A stretch of DNA of 64,000 bases from Paenibacillus silagei (GCF_017874735.1 NZ_JAGGLV010000002.1:1-64000), one strand, 5' to 3'; shown: positions 42,202-51,713, counted from the stretch's first letter. The notes: generated by a model from the letters alone, not told the origin. Program-made: numbers and translations.

Positions 42202-42723
42202 CTAGGATTTCTCCCAATACTCTATCGTCACATCTGAATATTCATCCTCGCTCAGAACAAATCCAAAGCCCAATTCCTCCGATACCACAATCAAGTCATT
42301 GTGCATTTCAGACATTAACTTCATAATCATTTCTCTACAATCCCGCAGTGGAACTGCTACAGCAAGCGGAAAATTTAAATAGAGCTGATCGCCAGTCCTT
42401 AGATTTGAACCAACCGTAAAGATAGACGGGTAAAAAAGTATTGTTGTATCCTCGTATTTCATAAAGTAATTGAATATAAAATCACTCTTCGACGGAAGCA
42501 CTTCTTGATCGTACGGGAATTTCAAAATTTGCACCTTATCTGCTCTAATACGCTCATACACTTTCCTACGGACTTCCTCAGATTGTTGATAATCAACGAA
42601 GTCCTGTTCTGGAAAATCAATGTCATGGTATTTTTTCATATCACGCACAAGCTGCACCTTTGCTTGTTTTATTTTGTTGTTCTTAATTAATCCCTCTAAC
42701 TTTACTCGTCTATCATCAGCCAT
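42202..42723 (-). CDS. Hypothetical alpha/beta protein
   Basis: 173 aa from ATG 42723 (GAAGGTG upstream); an ATG at 42741 overlaps the previous stop codon and could also serve. N-terminal half charged and helical (VKLEGLIKNNKIKQAKVQL), C-terminal half with beta-strands (TILFYPSIFTVGS, LYLNFPLAVAVPL, DLIVVSEELGFGFVL). No known domain recognised. It is cotranscribed with the gene at 42738 and could be an immunity-type protein; that is inference from context. Confidence 0.65.
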   Translation of the reverse strand: MADDRRVKLEGLIKNNKIKQAKVQLVRDMKKYHDIDFPEQDFVDYQQSEEVRRKVYERIRADKVQILKFPYDQEVLPSKSDFIFNYFMKYEDTTILFYPSIFTVGSNLRTGDQLYLNFPLAVAVPLRDCREMIMKLMSEMHNDLIVVSEELGFGFVLSEDEYSDVTIEYWEKS

Positions 42724-42737
42724 AACATCACCTTCAT

Positions 42738-43070
42738 TCACTCTAAACTATCCTCTTCACACCTGCTAAACATCATTTCAAAGTCACCGCTAGTGATAAA
42801 ATGTGCAATCACCTCTTCAATCCGCCTACGGCTGCACTCGTCCACAAGCACCATATCACTTCCCCGAAAATACTTGCCGTGCAAGCACTCACCCGTTTGT
42901 TTATTCTTATCAGCCAGTGTCTGAATGTTCTGGTATGTAAAAAATGAAGCCACCCACCTTGATCCGTCTTCAAAGGTTACTATAGCATCCGTGTTACCAT
43001 CAAAGATGTTCCATTCCCCTTCAGCCCATTCTTCAGCTTCAATCCAAATAGAATAATTCATTTCATTCAC
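42738..43070 (-). CDS. Hypothetical small acidic protein
   Basis: 110 aa from a GTG at 43070 five nucleotides after GGAGGGG; an ATG three codons later is the alternative. Beta-rich and acidic: NYSIWIEAEEWAEGEWNIFD, then VTFEDGSRWVASFFTYQNI, GECLHGKYFRGSDMVLVDE and a helical end. Not recognised as a named family. The frame is open further upstream but that part overlaps the CPBP-like gene and lacks a start signal. The stop abuts the next gene. Confidence 0.68.
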   Translation of the reverse strand: MNEMNYSIWIEAEEWAEGEWNIFDGNTDAIVTFEDGSRWVASFFTYQNIQTLADKNKQTGECLHGKYFRGSDMVLVDECSRRRIEEVIAHFITSGDFEMMFSRCEEDSLE

Positions 43071-43093
43071 CCTAGCCCCTCCCCAATCCTGCC

Positions 43094-43759
43094 TCACAAA
43101 ATAAACACAACCGCAATCACCACATACGAATACCGCACATTCTTTCTCAACATTATGTATATCGTTCCGTAAAGTAGTGACATGAAGAACGCATAAATCC
43201 CCGTCGGTCCGCCCTGGAGCAGAATGTGGATCAGGCCCCAAGTGAGTGCGAGGAACATCCCGCCGTAGGGCAGACCGTCTCTTTTGAAAAGCGTCTCACC
43301 GAATTTCTGTCCAAACGCAATCGTCAGCAGAATCAAGCCCGCTTCGAACAAGTAATAAACATTCTGAAAAACGAATCTTACCACGTCCTTGTACTCCTGA
43401 ACCGGCTTGAAGCCTTCCCATACGACAGTAGTCGTTGCAATGGCGATCACCGAAACCACAATCGCGAGCAACCATCCCCGGGAGTCCGGTGTAGCGTTCA
43501 ACCTCATGATGTCAAAATCGTGTTTCCGCTTGGAGAGCTGGATCAGAAATACGGCCATACTCCCCCACAACAAGCAGGTAATTCCCCAATGAATACATTG
43601 ATGAAGGAGCGTATAATCAGAACTTTTCACCCCCAAGACGGATGGTAATATCATCAACAATACCACTTCAAGACCAAACCCTGCAAACGCATACAATGCT
43701 AAAGACAGATAATCGCTCGCTCCAACCTTCTTCTCCACCATCCCGGCATCCCCCATCAT
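43094..43759 (-). CDS. CPBP-like membrane protein, catalytic motif incomplete
   Basis: About 221 aa with six or seven membrane helices. The region YLFEAGLILLTIAFGQKFGE followed by MFLALTWGLIHILLQGG resembles the CPBP/Abi intramembrane protease motifs: a single Glu and the later His are visible, but the EExxxR core of motif 1 is not. It may be an inactive or diverged member. Start chosen at ATG 43759, six nucleotides after GGAGG; several other ATGs follow closely. CPBP proteins often protect against bacteriocins or act in protein maturation. Confidence 0.7.
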   Translation of the reverse strand: MMGDAGMVEKKVGASDYLSLALYAFAGFGLEVVLLMILPSVLGVKSSDYTLLHQCIHWGITCLLWGSMAVFLIQLSKRKHDFDIMRLNATPDSRGWLLAIVVSVIAIATTTVVWEGFKPVQEYKDVVRFVFQNVYYLFEAGLILLTIAFGQKFGETLFKRDGLPYGGMFLALTWGLIHILLQGGPTGIYAFFMSLLYGTIYIMLRKNVRYSYVVIAVVFIL

Positions 43760-43834
43760 CCGCATCCTCCAGTTCAACTTAATTCACCTTCATGTGGAAA
43801 AATCTCATCCCGCCACGCTCACCAATCTACACCG

Positions 43835-44761
43835 CTAATCCCCCTCATACTTCCTCATAATCCCCCGCACATATGCCTTGAACCCATTCCGTATCTCTGG
43901 CGGCCCCAGCACTTCACACTTATCTCCAAAAGCAAGCAGCCGGTCGTAGCCATAGTCATTTGCAATAATAGGATACTTGGCCCAGCAGTGGTGTTCATCC
44001 ACCCGCAGGATATGGTCGGCGCCGAACCGTTCGATCACCCGATCCATGACAGAGCGGTCCAGCCGGACCGTAACCTCCACCCATCCCTGGTTCAGCCAAT
44101 CTCCTCCGTCCATGGGGAGAGGGGTGAACGCTCTCGGAACGAACTGCTCCTTCGTCACCTGGAGACCGCTCATTCTGGCCAGCTTGAAGATACGGTAGTC
44201 CTGCTTGACCAGACAATAGGCTTGCAAGTACCAGCTCCTCTCCTTGAAAACCACCTGATACGGCTCCACCCGCCGTTCACTGCTCTGCCCCCGCGCATCC
44301 GTATACGCAAAAGCCAGCACAGCGTGCTCATTCATCGCCGTCTCGATCATCCCGAACAGGCTGCGCAGCGACTCGTTTCCTTGATTCAAGGACAGATCCA
44401 TGACGAACGGCGCATTCGGCTGGCCCTCTGCATTGTCCGGGTAGAGAGCGTTCAACTTCTCCGCTACATACACCATTTCCCTTCTTCCAAAAAGCTGCTT
44501 GTAGCTGTGCAATCCATTCTGCAGGTTCTGAATTTCTTGCGAGGTGAACAGGGTTTTGCCCACTTTGTAGGATTTCATCAAGCCGACACCGCCCCACGCT
44601 CCCATAAGCGTATAGATGGGCAGGCCGGCTCTATTCAGCGTTTCAATATCCCGGTAAATCGTTCGTCTGCTGACTTCGAGACGCTCTGCTAACTCGCGCG
44701 CACTAATCTGCTCATGCTCCAGCAGGATCATAATTAGCGCAATCAAGCGATCCATTTTCAT
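43835..44761 (-). CDS. YafY-type HTH/WYL-domain transcriptional regulator
   Basis: 308 aa. N-terminal DeoR-like winged helix (ISARELAERLEVSRRTIYRD) at about 18-40, then the WYL domain in the middle (RRVEPYQVVFKERSWYLQAYC, abbreviated; here W-Y-L is intact) and a C-terminal WCX extension. AGAGGTGG precedes the ATG at 44761. It is divergent from the effector-binding gene at 44861, a pairing in which the regulator usually controls the divergent gene. Confidence 0.93.
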   Translation of the reverse strand: MKMDRLIALIMILLEHEQISARELAERLEVSRRTIYRDIETLNRAGLPIYTLMGAWGGVGLMKSYKVGKTLFTSQEIQNLQNGLHSYKQLFGRREMVYVAEKLNALYPDNAEGQPNAPFVMDLSLNQGNESLRSLFGMIETAMNEHAVLAFAYTDARGQSSERRVEPYQVVFKERSWYLQAYCLVKQDYRIFKLARMSGLQVTKEQFVPRAFTPLPMDGGDWLNQGWVEVTVRLDRSVMDRVIERFGADHILRVDEHHCWAKYPIIANDYGYDRLLAFGDKCEVLGPPEIRNGFKAYVRGIMRKYEGD

Positions 44762-44860
44762 GATGACCACCTCTAATCAAGTATGCCATACAGGTGTCAC
44801 AGTTGGTAGATTATGCTTGCTTGGAATACACCAATCCCACTATCCAGGAGGTACATTGTC

Positions 44861-45343
44861 ATGATTTCGACCAGAATTGAAACGAAGGAAGCATTCCGCA
44901 TCATTGGGTTCAAGACGGCTATAAGTGAAGGTGGGGCGGTCCACGATCCTGCGTATTCACAGCTCAAAACGGCTTTTTTCAAAAGCACGCTGGAGAACGG
45001 CTCTATGGCCTCCCTGCGTCCCTTATCTGAGAGTCCCTACGGCTTCGCCGCCATTGCCCAGGAAGATGGAAAGATCCTGTATGTTGCAGGAGTTCAGTCG
45101 CCCAGGCCCCAGCCGGATGCAGCGGTTGAAGTGCTTTTTCCGGGAGGAGAGTATTTGGTGTTGTCAGGTCAGGGCGGGTTGTCGCGCCTTGCGTTTGACC
45201 GGCTGGAGGATGAGGCATTCGGTGCCATCCTGAACGATAATTATGAGTATGTGTATACCGGACACCCGATCGCGGAGGTACTAACCAATGGCAACTCAAT
45301 GGATGCCGAAGTTGAAGTATGGGTGCCGGTGAAGAAGCGGTAG
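44861..45343 (+). CDS. GyrI-like/effector-binding domain protein
   Basis: 160 aa, a stand-alone bacterial transcription-activator effector-binding (GyrI-like) domain: TRIETKEAFRIIGFKTAIS, YGFAAIAQEDGKILYVAGV, and a C-terminal EVEVWVPVKK typical of the family. CCAGGAGG is 9 nt before the ATG at 44861. It probably binds small hydrophobic molecules. It forms a divergent pair with the WYL regulator. Confidence 0.85.
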   Translation: MISTRIETKEAFRIIGFKTAISEGGAVHDPAYSQLKTAFFKSTLENGSMASLRPLSESPYGFAAIAQEDGKILYVAGVQSPRPQPDAAVEVLFPGGEYLVLSGQGGLSRLAFDRLEDEAFGAILNDNYEYVYTGHPIAEVLTNGNSMDAEVEVWVPVKKR

Positions 45344-45479
45344 GCAAATTGAGGATTAAGCTTGAGGAAATAACATTGGGCTGTAGGTAGAAGCAACTTC
45401 GTTGCGTTGGAGCGTGTTGGATCAGCGGTACTCAGAATTTGAGGTGTGGCTGATCCAGCGCTCAACCATCTGCTCATGT

Positions 45480-46334
45480 CTAGCGGCTTTCGCGCTGACC
45501 AGCCCAGTACGTTAAGGTGTAGGCGTATAGGATGATAAAGGCAATTATGCTTAGGACAACGGGGATAACAAAATTAATATTAAGCAGAGACGTCATATTT
45601 AGCTGCACTACGGATAACAGGATAACGAACAAGAAGCTTGCTGTAATCATAAAATTCGACCAGGCACGGCGGTAAGTTAAGTCTTCCCTAACCTGCTGCT
45701 TCCCTCTGCGCATTCTCCAATATTCATATATGAACAGAAGGATTCCTAACACCTGCATGATCGTAGGTATAAACACGATACTATAAGATTTATCTACATA
45801 GCGGTCTACGGTCCAACTGCCGTTGAAATGGACCGGAAGCTGGTCAGGAATCAGATCATAGTTGCGCAGCACTGTTACAATACTAACCACAATAATAACA
45901 GCATGAATGAGGAACCAATGACTGGGCAGGCCAACATTTCCTTTCCGCAATCCTGGTTCCATGACCGATGATTCGAGAGCAGCAGGCAGCATAGGCAGTA
46001 CGCTTTTCATTTTCAAATGATACCTGATGTTAATGACCAGAGAGATTACGAGCATAGCGAGTGCATAAGTAATAATGACCCAACTGATTTGCCTCGAATG
46101 TTCATCGCTGTAGATTAGGCATAAGATGCCAACAATGAATAGGATGGTATGTAAAATTGCACTAATCCTAGCATACGACTTCCGCATCTGACGTAGCGGC
46201 TCACTGTGGAATTGGACAGCGCTGACGGTGACTCCGAAACTAATCGTCTCTTTTGTTAAATACGGCATACTCACGATGAGTACAATGGAAGGTACAAATA
46301 CCAGGATAAATATTATAACAGGCAGTATCGTCAT
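45480..46334 (-). CDS. DUF1648-containing integral membrane protein
   Basis: 284 aa with about seven membrane helices. The DUF1648 signature LPVHFNGSWTVDRYVDKS lies after an extracellular segment near residue 170. ATG 46334 follows GAGGTG by six nucleotides; an upstream GTG is part of the same site. Related proteins are often encoded with a GntR-type repressor and an ABC exporter, which are missing here. Function unknown. Confidence 0.82.
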   Translation of the reverse strand: MTILPVIIFILVFVPSIVLIVSMPYLTKETISFGVTVSAVQFHSEPLRQMRKSYARISAILHTILFIVGILCLIYSDEHSRQISWVIITYALAMLVISLVINIRYHLKMKSVLPMLPAALESSVMEPGLRKGNVGLPSHWFLIHAVIIVVSIVTVLRNYDLIPDQLPVHFNGSWTVDRYVDKSYSIVFIPTIMQVLGILLFIYEYWRMRRGKQQVREDLTYRRAWSNFMITASFLFVILLSVVQLNMTSLLNINFVIPVVLSIIAFIILYAYTLTYWAGQRESR

Positions 46335-46522
46335 ATCATTCACCTCATTCTACATACGTATTATTTTACATAGTCCTCGAAAGCGATCTTATACTCAATA
46401 GAAGTTGAAGCCCTCAATTTCCGCACAATGCAATCCCCCTACCATCTTATGGTGTACGTATCACATGCTAAGAAAGTTTCATCCGAGGCCTATCGGCAGC
46501 ATACCTTCTTCGATGTAATGCT

Positions 46523-47071
46523 TCAAGCTTGAAGATCTGGAGGCGTTAAAATTACTTCATGTATTAAATTCAATTGTCTTTCCCTCTCCTTTGTTGAAGA
46601 ATCTGTGGAGTTATCAGTTAATACATTTGTTGCCTTTATTGCGTAATCACTGCTAACTAAAGCATGTCCTCTCATATGTCCTGTTGCAATGGCTTGGGCA
46701 AATGAACGTGCAGAATACTTGCTAATGTCTGATTTGGATTCTTTCGCCAATTCATTAACTACAAATCCAACTTTCCGTAAATCGGAGGCTCTAATGCTTC
46801 CGTCTATTCGTTTTTGTAAAGTTTCTATCCCTAAATGTATTCGTGAGTCATCTTTTAAATGGTCATCTAAGTAATCCAAGTACGGAGTTGCTACTTTTAA
46901 AGTCCACTCAGCAACTAACTTCTGCGGTATTTTTTCAAGAGCCTCTTCAATTTTATTGCGCAATTCGGTGTTATCTATAATTTTTATTTTAGGGTTACTA
47001 TGCTTGAATTCTGTTTGTTCTTCTTTTAATTTTTGCTCATGTTTATTCCATGCGTAATCTTCTAATTTCAC
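46523..47071 (-). CDS. Imm5-like putative immunity protein
   Basis: 182 aa from a GTG at 47071, eight nucleotides after ATAGGAG; an ATG at 47122 has no site. All-alpha. The C-terminal helix SARSFAQAIATGHMRGHAL and the following YAIKATN closely resemble the conserved Ala/His helix of Imm5-type immunity proteins of polymorphic toxin systems. AT-rich. No toxin gene is adjacent, so it would be an orphan immunity gene. The family call is by eye. Confidence 0.6.
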   Translation of the reverse strand: MKLEDYAWNKHEQKLKEEQTEFKHSNPKIKIIDNTELRNKIEEALEKIPQKLVAEWTLKVATPYLDYLDDHLKDDSRIHLGIETLQKRIDGSIRASDLRKVGFVVNELAKESKSDISKYSARSFAQAIATGHMRGHALVSSDYAIKATNVLTDNSTDSSTKERERQLNLIHEVILTPPDLQA

Positions 47072-47167
47072 TGAATTCACTCCTATTAAACTACAAAAGA
47101 TTTGATTAGAAAACGAAACCATAGCCTCAATTCCTTATCGTATTACAATCATAAGGTCCCCGCAGCG

Positions 47168-48094
47168 TCACAGCAATTCACTAACCGATACCTGATACAA
47201 CATATCATCTGCACAGAACAGCACGAGATCTTCCCGAAAATCTTGCGTGACTGGCACAAGCGGCTCGGATTTTTCATTCAGAAACTGTATCTTATGCCCT
47301 TTGGTCATGCTTGCTTTTTCATGTTTTTTGATAACATATTCTCCGTGTTTGCCGTAACCGCCATCGAACAAGAAGTGACAACCATCCGTGCAGAACCCGG
47401 CCGAACCGGAAATCTCAGGATTGATAAATGTGACCTTGGGCTGAGTGGGTCCGCCTGAGATGCAGCCGAGCAAAAAATCCGTATAATAGTAAAACCAGAC
47501 CTCCTCTTCACGGACCACATTCAAAGCGTAACAATCGGCAATATCCGACACATGATCTTCGTACAATTTGTTCCCATGCTCATCCCAGGCCACCAGGCCG
47601 TGTTCACCGACAGGCTGATCCCACCCGTTGTTCCCGAACACACCTTCGTCAAAATAACTGGTCCAGATGGTACCTTTCTCCGTCACTTGAACATTCTGAA
47701 TCCCGTCTCCAAGCAGGAACTCACGAACGGTAACTCCTGTATAATCACACACTTTGGCGTTCAGATCATATCTGCCTGCACCATAATACGAGCAGCGCGC
47801 TCCAACCAGCAGGAGATGTCTGCGAAGGGGCTGAACATAATGATAATTGAAATGCTGATCCTCAATTATTATCTCATCGATATAATCTTTACTTTCTACC
47901 ATCAGGACCTTGTAGGTATGTGGTTGCTTCAAAGCAGGTTGGACGAACATTCCTCGTTTCCGTTCCGGGATCTGGTTAATCAGCAGGACATATACGCAGC
48001 CATCTCCACCTAATTGAGCCGAGACGATCTTGAACCCTTCAGTATACTCCGAAATATCTGCAAAAGGCTGCAACGTCACTGTTTTATGAAACAT
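47168..48094 (-). CDS. Hypothetical beta-propeller-like protein
   Basis: 308 aa, beta-rich and cytosolic with no signal peptide. Repeated strand patterns such as VYVLLINQIPE, HLLLVGARCSYYG, GTIWTSYFDEGVFG, GLVAWDEHGNKLYED and CHFLFDGGYGKHGEYVI suggest a WD40/NHL-like propeller. DEGVFGNNGWDQPVGEHGL is a distinctive internal segment. AAGGAGGAATTGGC precedes the ATG. I do not recognise a named family. Confidence 0.65.
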   Translation of the reverse strand: MFHKTVTLQPFADISEYTEGFKIVSAQLGGDGCVYVLLINQIPERKRGMFVQPALKQPHTYKVLMVESKDYIDEIIIEDQHFNYHYVQPLRRHLLLVGARCSYYGAGRYDLNAKVCDYTGVTVREFLLGDGIQNVQVTEKGTIWTSYFDEGVFGNNGWDQPVGEHGLVAWDEHGNKLYEDHVSDIADCYALNVVREEEVWFYYYTDFLLGCISGGPTQPKVTFINPEISGSAGFCTDGCHFLFDGGYGKHGEYVIKKHEKASMTKGHKIQFLNEKSEPLVPVTQDFREDLVLFCADDMLYQVSVSELL

Positions 48095-48210
48095 GCCAAT
48101 TCCTCCTTAAGAGCTGGTGTAAAACCATCCTCTGTTCTATTACCGTATTATGTCAGAGTAGATGGAACCAGAACATGGCGGAAGTATGGCGAAGCTTAGG
48201 AATAAATGAA

Positions 48211-48234
48211 AAGACACTAACATGGAGTTAGCGC
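48211..48234 (-). terminator. Terminator after the methyltransferase gene
   Basis: On the minus strand GCGCTAAC pairs with GTTAGTGT (two G-U pairs) around TCCAT, followed by CTTTTC. Confidence 0.6.
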
Positions 48235-48266
48235 CTTTATCGATTTAACTCAGTTTATACCATAAT

Positions 48267-48959
48267 CTAAAGAGTGATCTTCAACCTGCTGTTTGCTCCC
48301 TTTTGAAACTCGTATCCGGCCGTTATTTCTTCAGTTGAACAACCCTGTTGATGTAAGAAGGTGAGCAGCTCATCCAATTGACGATATCTCTCTCCTGTAA
48401 GGCTGACTAAAGGAAAAATCCGGATTTCCTGTTTGGTTACCCGAAGTAACTCTTGGATCGCCTGCCTATGGAAATCAAAATCCAGCCGGTCTGAATACAT
48501 AAACAAAAAGTGTGCAGACAGTGTCATATCAAATTGCTTATCCTTGAATGGGAGCGAGGGCAATGCGGATGCAATGTAACGCCCAGGATGGTTTTTCATA
48601 TCCTCTGCACAATCAGTTAAGGCGCGGGATCGATGCTGTTTCAGTTCGTCAACGGATTGGAAATAATCCCATACGTAGTTGGTTTGGGCACTTTCCATTT
48701 TGGTCATGGCGTGTTCCAAGTCTTTCAGGCCTTTTGTGTGAAGATCCTCATAATCATGAAAATAAGCGATATCCGTTGCCGTTACATCGGCACCCTGTTT
48801 ATTCGCGTGCGCCGTGAACGAACATGCTCCAGCGGGGCAATCCAGAATGGACCGTCCCTTCAATTCCCTCTGTGTTAAATTAAACATGGACTTATACTCT
48901 TCAAATGTACGTCCAATAAACACGATACGGCTTAAATCCAATTTAATCTCTCTGCTCAT
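48267..48959 (-). CDS. Class I SAM-dependent methyltransferase
   Basis: 230 aa. SAM-binding motif I is ILDCPAGACSFTAHA (about 39-53), with motif II near ATDIAYFHDYED and a later LPFKDKQFDMTLSAHFLF (motif IV-like). Start ATG 48959 follows AAAGGTGAGC. The substrate cannot be read from the sequence. It is adjacent to the metallophosphoesterase gene (18-bp gap) and possibly cotranscribed. Confidence 0.9.
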   Translation of the reverse strand: MSREIKLDLSRIVFIGRTFEEYKSMFNLTQRELKGRSILDCPAGACSFTAHANKQGADVTATDIAYFHDYEDLHTKGLKDLEHAMTKMESAQTNYVWDYFQSVDELKQHRSRALTDCAEDMKNHPGRYIASALPSLPFKDKQFDMTLSAHFLFMYSDRLDFDFHRQAIQELLRVTKQEIRIFPLVSLTGERYRQLDELLTFLHQQGCSTEEITAGYEFQKGANSRLKITL

Positions 48960-48976
48960 CTCAGCTCACCTTTCCT

Positions 48977-49672
48977 CTACTCATCTAATCTTACCCGATC
49001 TTCATACAATAACACCTGATCATCCGGCAGCTCTGCATTATGATGAAAATGCCCAAAGAACCATTTCCCATAGTCCAGTCTGAACTTAATTTCGTTGAAA
49101 TACGTGTGCATGGGGTCAACTTCCACATTCGTACGATAGCGCCCTTTGATCCACTGAAGCGCATCATAGGAGCAAGTGTGCGTCAACACATAGTCCACTC
49201 TCCACTGGTTCTTTTCCAGATTGCGGATGCCTTCCTGGTATTCTTCCGGGCTTGGCATTTCGCGCTCCCACCAGGATACGCCAACCTTCCTGTACTCCTT
49301 ATCATGTGAAGCCGCCCCGCCAAAGGCGAAAAAGCTTTTCCCTTCGAGCTCAAAGACTTGGCCGCGCATTAAATGAATGATACTAGGGGTAATGTGATGC
49401 ACCCGACCGCCGTTCCATTCGGATATGGGATAGGATTCAAGCAGATCAAAGTTCTCATGATTCCCGTCAATGAACAGGGTGGTCCATGGTTTCTCAGTAA
49501 GCCATTTTAGCCAAAAGCGATCCTCCGCGTCATCTGCCCACAACAAGCCGAAATCCCCTACGATTATGACATAATCCTGCTTCGTCAGCGTCCTGCCTTC
49601 AGGGAAATTCCTTGAATTAAAACGGCTGGCCACACTGATGGAACCGTGAATGTCGCCTGTTATGTAGATCAT
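48977..49672 (-). CDS. Calcineurin-like metallophosphoesterase
   Basis: 231 aa with the full metal-ligand set: GDIHG (6-10), IIVGDFGLLW (about 36-45), DGNHENFD (about 69-76), THTCS (about 163) and GHFHHN near 206. Distinct from the shorter enzyme at 2141-2650. AAGGGGCACATTCT precedes the ATG. Probably a cytosolic phosphodiesterase or phosphatase of unknown substrate. Confidence 0.9.
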   Translation of the reverse strand: MIYITGDIHGSISVASRFNSRNFPEGRTLTKQDYVIIVGDFGLLWADDAEDRFWLKWLTEKPWTTLFIDGNHENFDLLESYPISEWNGGRVHHITPSIIHLMRGQVFELEGKSFFAFGGAASHDKEYRKVGVSWWEREMPSPEEYQEGIRNLEKNQWRVDYVLTHTCSYDALQWIKGRYRTNVEVDPMHTYFNEIKFRLDYGKWFFGHFHHNAELPDDQVLLYEDRVRLDE

Positions 49673-49686
49673 AGAATGTGCCCCTT

Positions 49687-50220
49687 TCAGAGAGCGTTTG
49701 ATTGGATCGCAAAAGCATATTTCTTCTCCTGCTTCTCCCAGCTTGCATATATGATAAAACCTCTAAATTCCTTTTGATCTTTTTCATAGTAAGAGCTTAA
49801 AGCAGAAGCGATGTGCGTGTCTAATTTGAAGCTATACACACCTTTCTTTGTAACATAGGGAACATCGGTGATTTCTTTGGATGTATATAAATAATTTCCA
49901 TTAGCATCAAGTAATCCATCGCTTATGGAAAGTGTATCTGGCGGATTCGATCCAAAAGCAATTGAAATCTCTTCGCCATTTTTCAAATATTGAATGTCTG
50001 AAGTGTTCTCTTCCGCGAACGCAAAGGAAAACGGTGAAGCCTTCTGATCGGATAAAGAAGCCTTTTGCTCACTATTAAGAGTCGCATATTTAATATTTTC
50101 TTTTCCGCCAAGAATGGTAACGCTACTCTTAGGACTACCATCACAGCCGGTAAATGCTACAAGTAATGAACTTAAAAGCATACTCAATATTATTTTTTTA
50201 CAGCGATTAATAAGGATCAT
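49687..50220 (-). CDS. Lipoprotein of unknown function
   Basis: About 177 aa, AT-rich. Signal peptide (CKKIILSMLLSSLLVAFTGC) ends with the lipobox F-T-G-C. The rest is soluble and acidic, with a C-terminal beta-sheet (FRGFIIYASWEKQEKKYAFAI). GGAG touches the ATG at 50220, so the real start may be the upstream TTG at 50244 or a later non-canonical codon. It directly follows the serine hydrolase gene, overlapping it slightly if the longer start is used. Confidence 0.68.
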   Translation of the reverse strand: MILINRCKKIILSMLLSSLLVAFTGCDGSPKSSVTILGGKENIKYATLNSEQKASLSDQKASPFSFAFAEENTSDIQYLKNGEEISIAFGSNPPDTLSISDGLLDANGNYLYTSKEITDVPYVTKKGVYSFKLDTHIASALSSYYEKDQKEFRGFIIYASWEKQEKKYAFAIQSNAL

Positions 50221-50234
50221 CTCCTTCTTTATAG

Positions 50235-51713
50235 TCAACGCCAATGTCTGCCTGCCAGAATCATAGACAACACGCAGCTAAGCGAAGCCAGCCCCATCCA
50301 CAGCAATACGGAATAGGACATCCATACACTAATCATAGTGTAATTGTAGTTTACCAAAAAAGGCCAGCCTAGCACCAATAGTAACAACAGCGCTCTGATA
50401 AACAGGGTAACACGGGCCTTGATCTTTTGGCGGCGGATTCCCTTCTCTGTGGCAAAATCGCTTCTCCCTCCTGCCAGCCGGATGAGCTTAAACGTAATCC
50501 CAATCACAGTTAACACTACTAAAAGCGAACCTATTCCGTCCATTAGGATATAGGTGTCGTCATACTTGAAGGTCTTCATCGGCTGCCCTTGCATGTTGTC
50601 ATAGATATTCTGGGCAATCAGCGTAGGTGCGGTAGAGTTTAGATTAGCCAGAACGAATACCCCCTCCTTCCGTTCGGGATCGATGATCGCCTGGGAAGAA
50701 TAATTCGGGTTACTGCCGCTATGACGGATCACCCTCGTCTCCCGGTCTTGGCTCCAGCCGAAGGCATAGAATTGGTTCTCAGCTTCATGCCCCGTTGTAA
50801 GAAGGTCAGGCTCATGGGATTGTTGAATGGCCTTTCTTAGATTATCCGGCACCTCGCCGCTTCCCATCTGAGCGTTGACCCAGTGCTGCAAATCCTTCAG
50901 ATTGGTCACCAGATACCCTGCGGCTATATTTCCGTAGTATCTGGGAGCATCGTAAGCCATGCTTTTGCCAAAAAACACCCGATAACCCTGTGCAAGAGGC
51001 TCCGGCTTCCATTCCTGTCCTGTCGAGAAATAGCTGTCGTTCATCCCCAGCGGCTTAAGAATGTGCTCCGTCACATATTCCTGATAACTCCGCCCTGTAA
51101 CCCGCTCAATGACCGCTGCCAGGATATCGTAATTCACTGTTGCATACTGATAGGCACTGCCTGGATTAGTATCCAGCGCAAGGCTGGACATTTTATGTAT
51201 GGTCGCTGCAAGCTGCTCCTGACCTGAACCTTCAGGGATCAGGCGAATGCTCCACGATGGTATTCCGCTGGTATGAGCCAGTAGCTGGTTAATGGTGATT
51301 TTAACCTTGTCCCCTTTGTAGGTCGGAGCGAACTCTGGCAGATATTGCGAGACATCATCGGTATACGCCAAGTCCCCCTGATCCTGTAGCATAATCACAG
51401 CCAGAGCCGTAAACGCCTTGGTCGTTGATCCTATCTCAAAAAGCGAGTCCGCTGTGACCTCCTTCCCCTGCGCCTTATCGGCGTAGCCGTAGGTTTTGAA
51501 TTCTGTTTTGCCGCCTGTGGCGGATAGAATTGCTACCCCTGGAGTCGCTGTTTTGTCCATGATGCTCTGTACCATAGCGGACTCACTGTCAACCTTCCCC
51601 GAGGTCAAAAGCGTTCCAATCTCATGCCAACATACAGCCGTAGCAAGGATTACGCTCAGCAGCATCGCAATGCCTTTCAGCAGCATTTCTTTTCTCCGCG
51701 GTGTCTTCTTCAT
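50235..51713 (-). CDS. Beta-lactamase-family serine hydrolase with C-terminal membrane helices
   Basis: 492 aa. An N-terminal membrane anchor (MLLKGIAMLLSVILATAV) is followed by the class C beta-lactamase/PBP4*-like domain: nucleophile Ser96 in S-T-T-K (96-99), a Tyr motif Y-A-T-V-N near 190, and H-S-G in RHSGSNPN near 335. The last 110 residues have three membrane helices. AAAGGAGC precedes the ATG. Likely an envelope peptidase or esterase acting on D-amino peptides. Confidence 0.9.
   Translation of the reverse strand: MKKTPRRKEMLLKGIAMLLSVILATAVCWHEIGTLLTSGKVDSESAMVQSIMDKTATPGVAILSATGGKTEFKTYGYADKAQGKEVTADSLFEIGSTTKAFTALAVIMLQDQGDLAYTDDVSQYLPEFAPTYKGDKVKITINQLLAHTSGIPSWSIRLIPEGSGQEQLAATIHKMSSLALDTNPGSAYQYATVNYDILAAVIERVTGRSYQEYVTEHILKPLGMNDSYFSTGQEWKPEPLAQGYRVFFGKSMAYDAPRYYGNIAAGYLVTNLKDLQHWVNAQMGSGEVPDNLRKAIQQSHEPDLLTTGHEAENQFYAFGWSQDRETRVIRHSGSNPNYSSQAIIDPERKEGVFVLANLNSTAPTLIAQNIYDNMQGQPMKTFKYDDTYILMDGIGSLLVVLTVIGITFKLIRLAGGRSDFATEKGIRRQKIKARVTLFIRALLLLLVLGWPFLVNYNYTMISVWMSYSVLLWMGLASLSCVLSMILAGRHWR

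Noticed and set aside
45241..45477. 78-aa minus-strand frame overlapping the effector-binding gene
   Set aside because: Mostly antisense to a recognised gene and no ribosome binding site.
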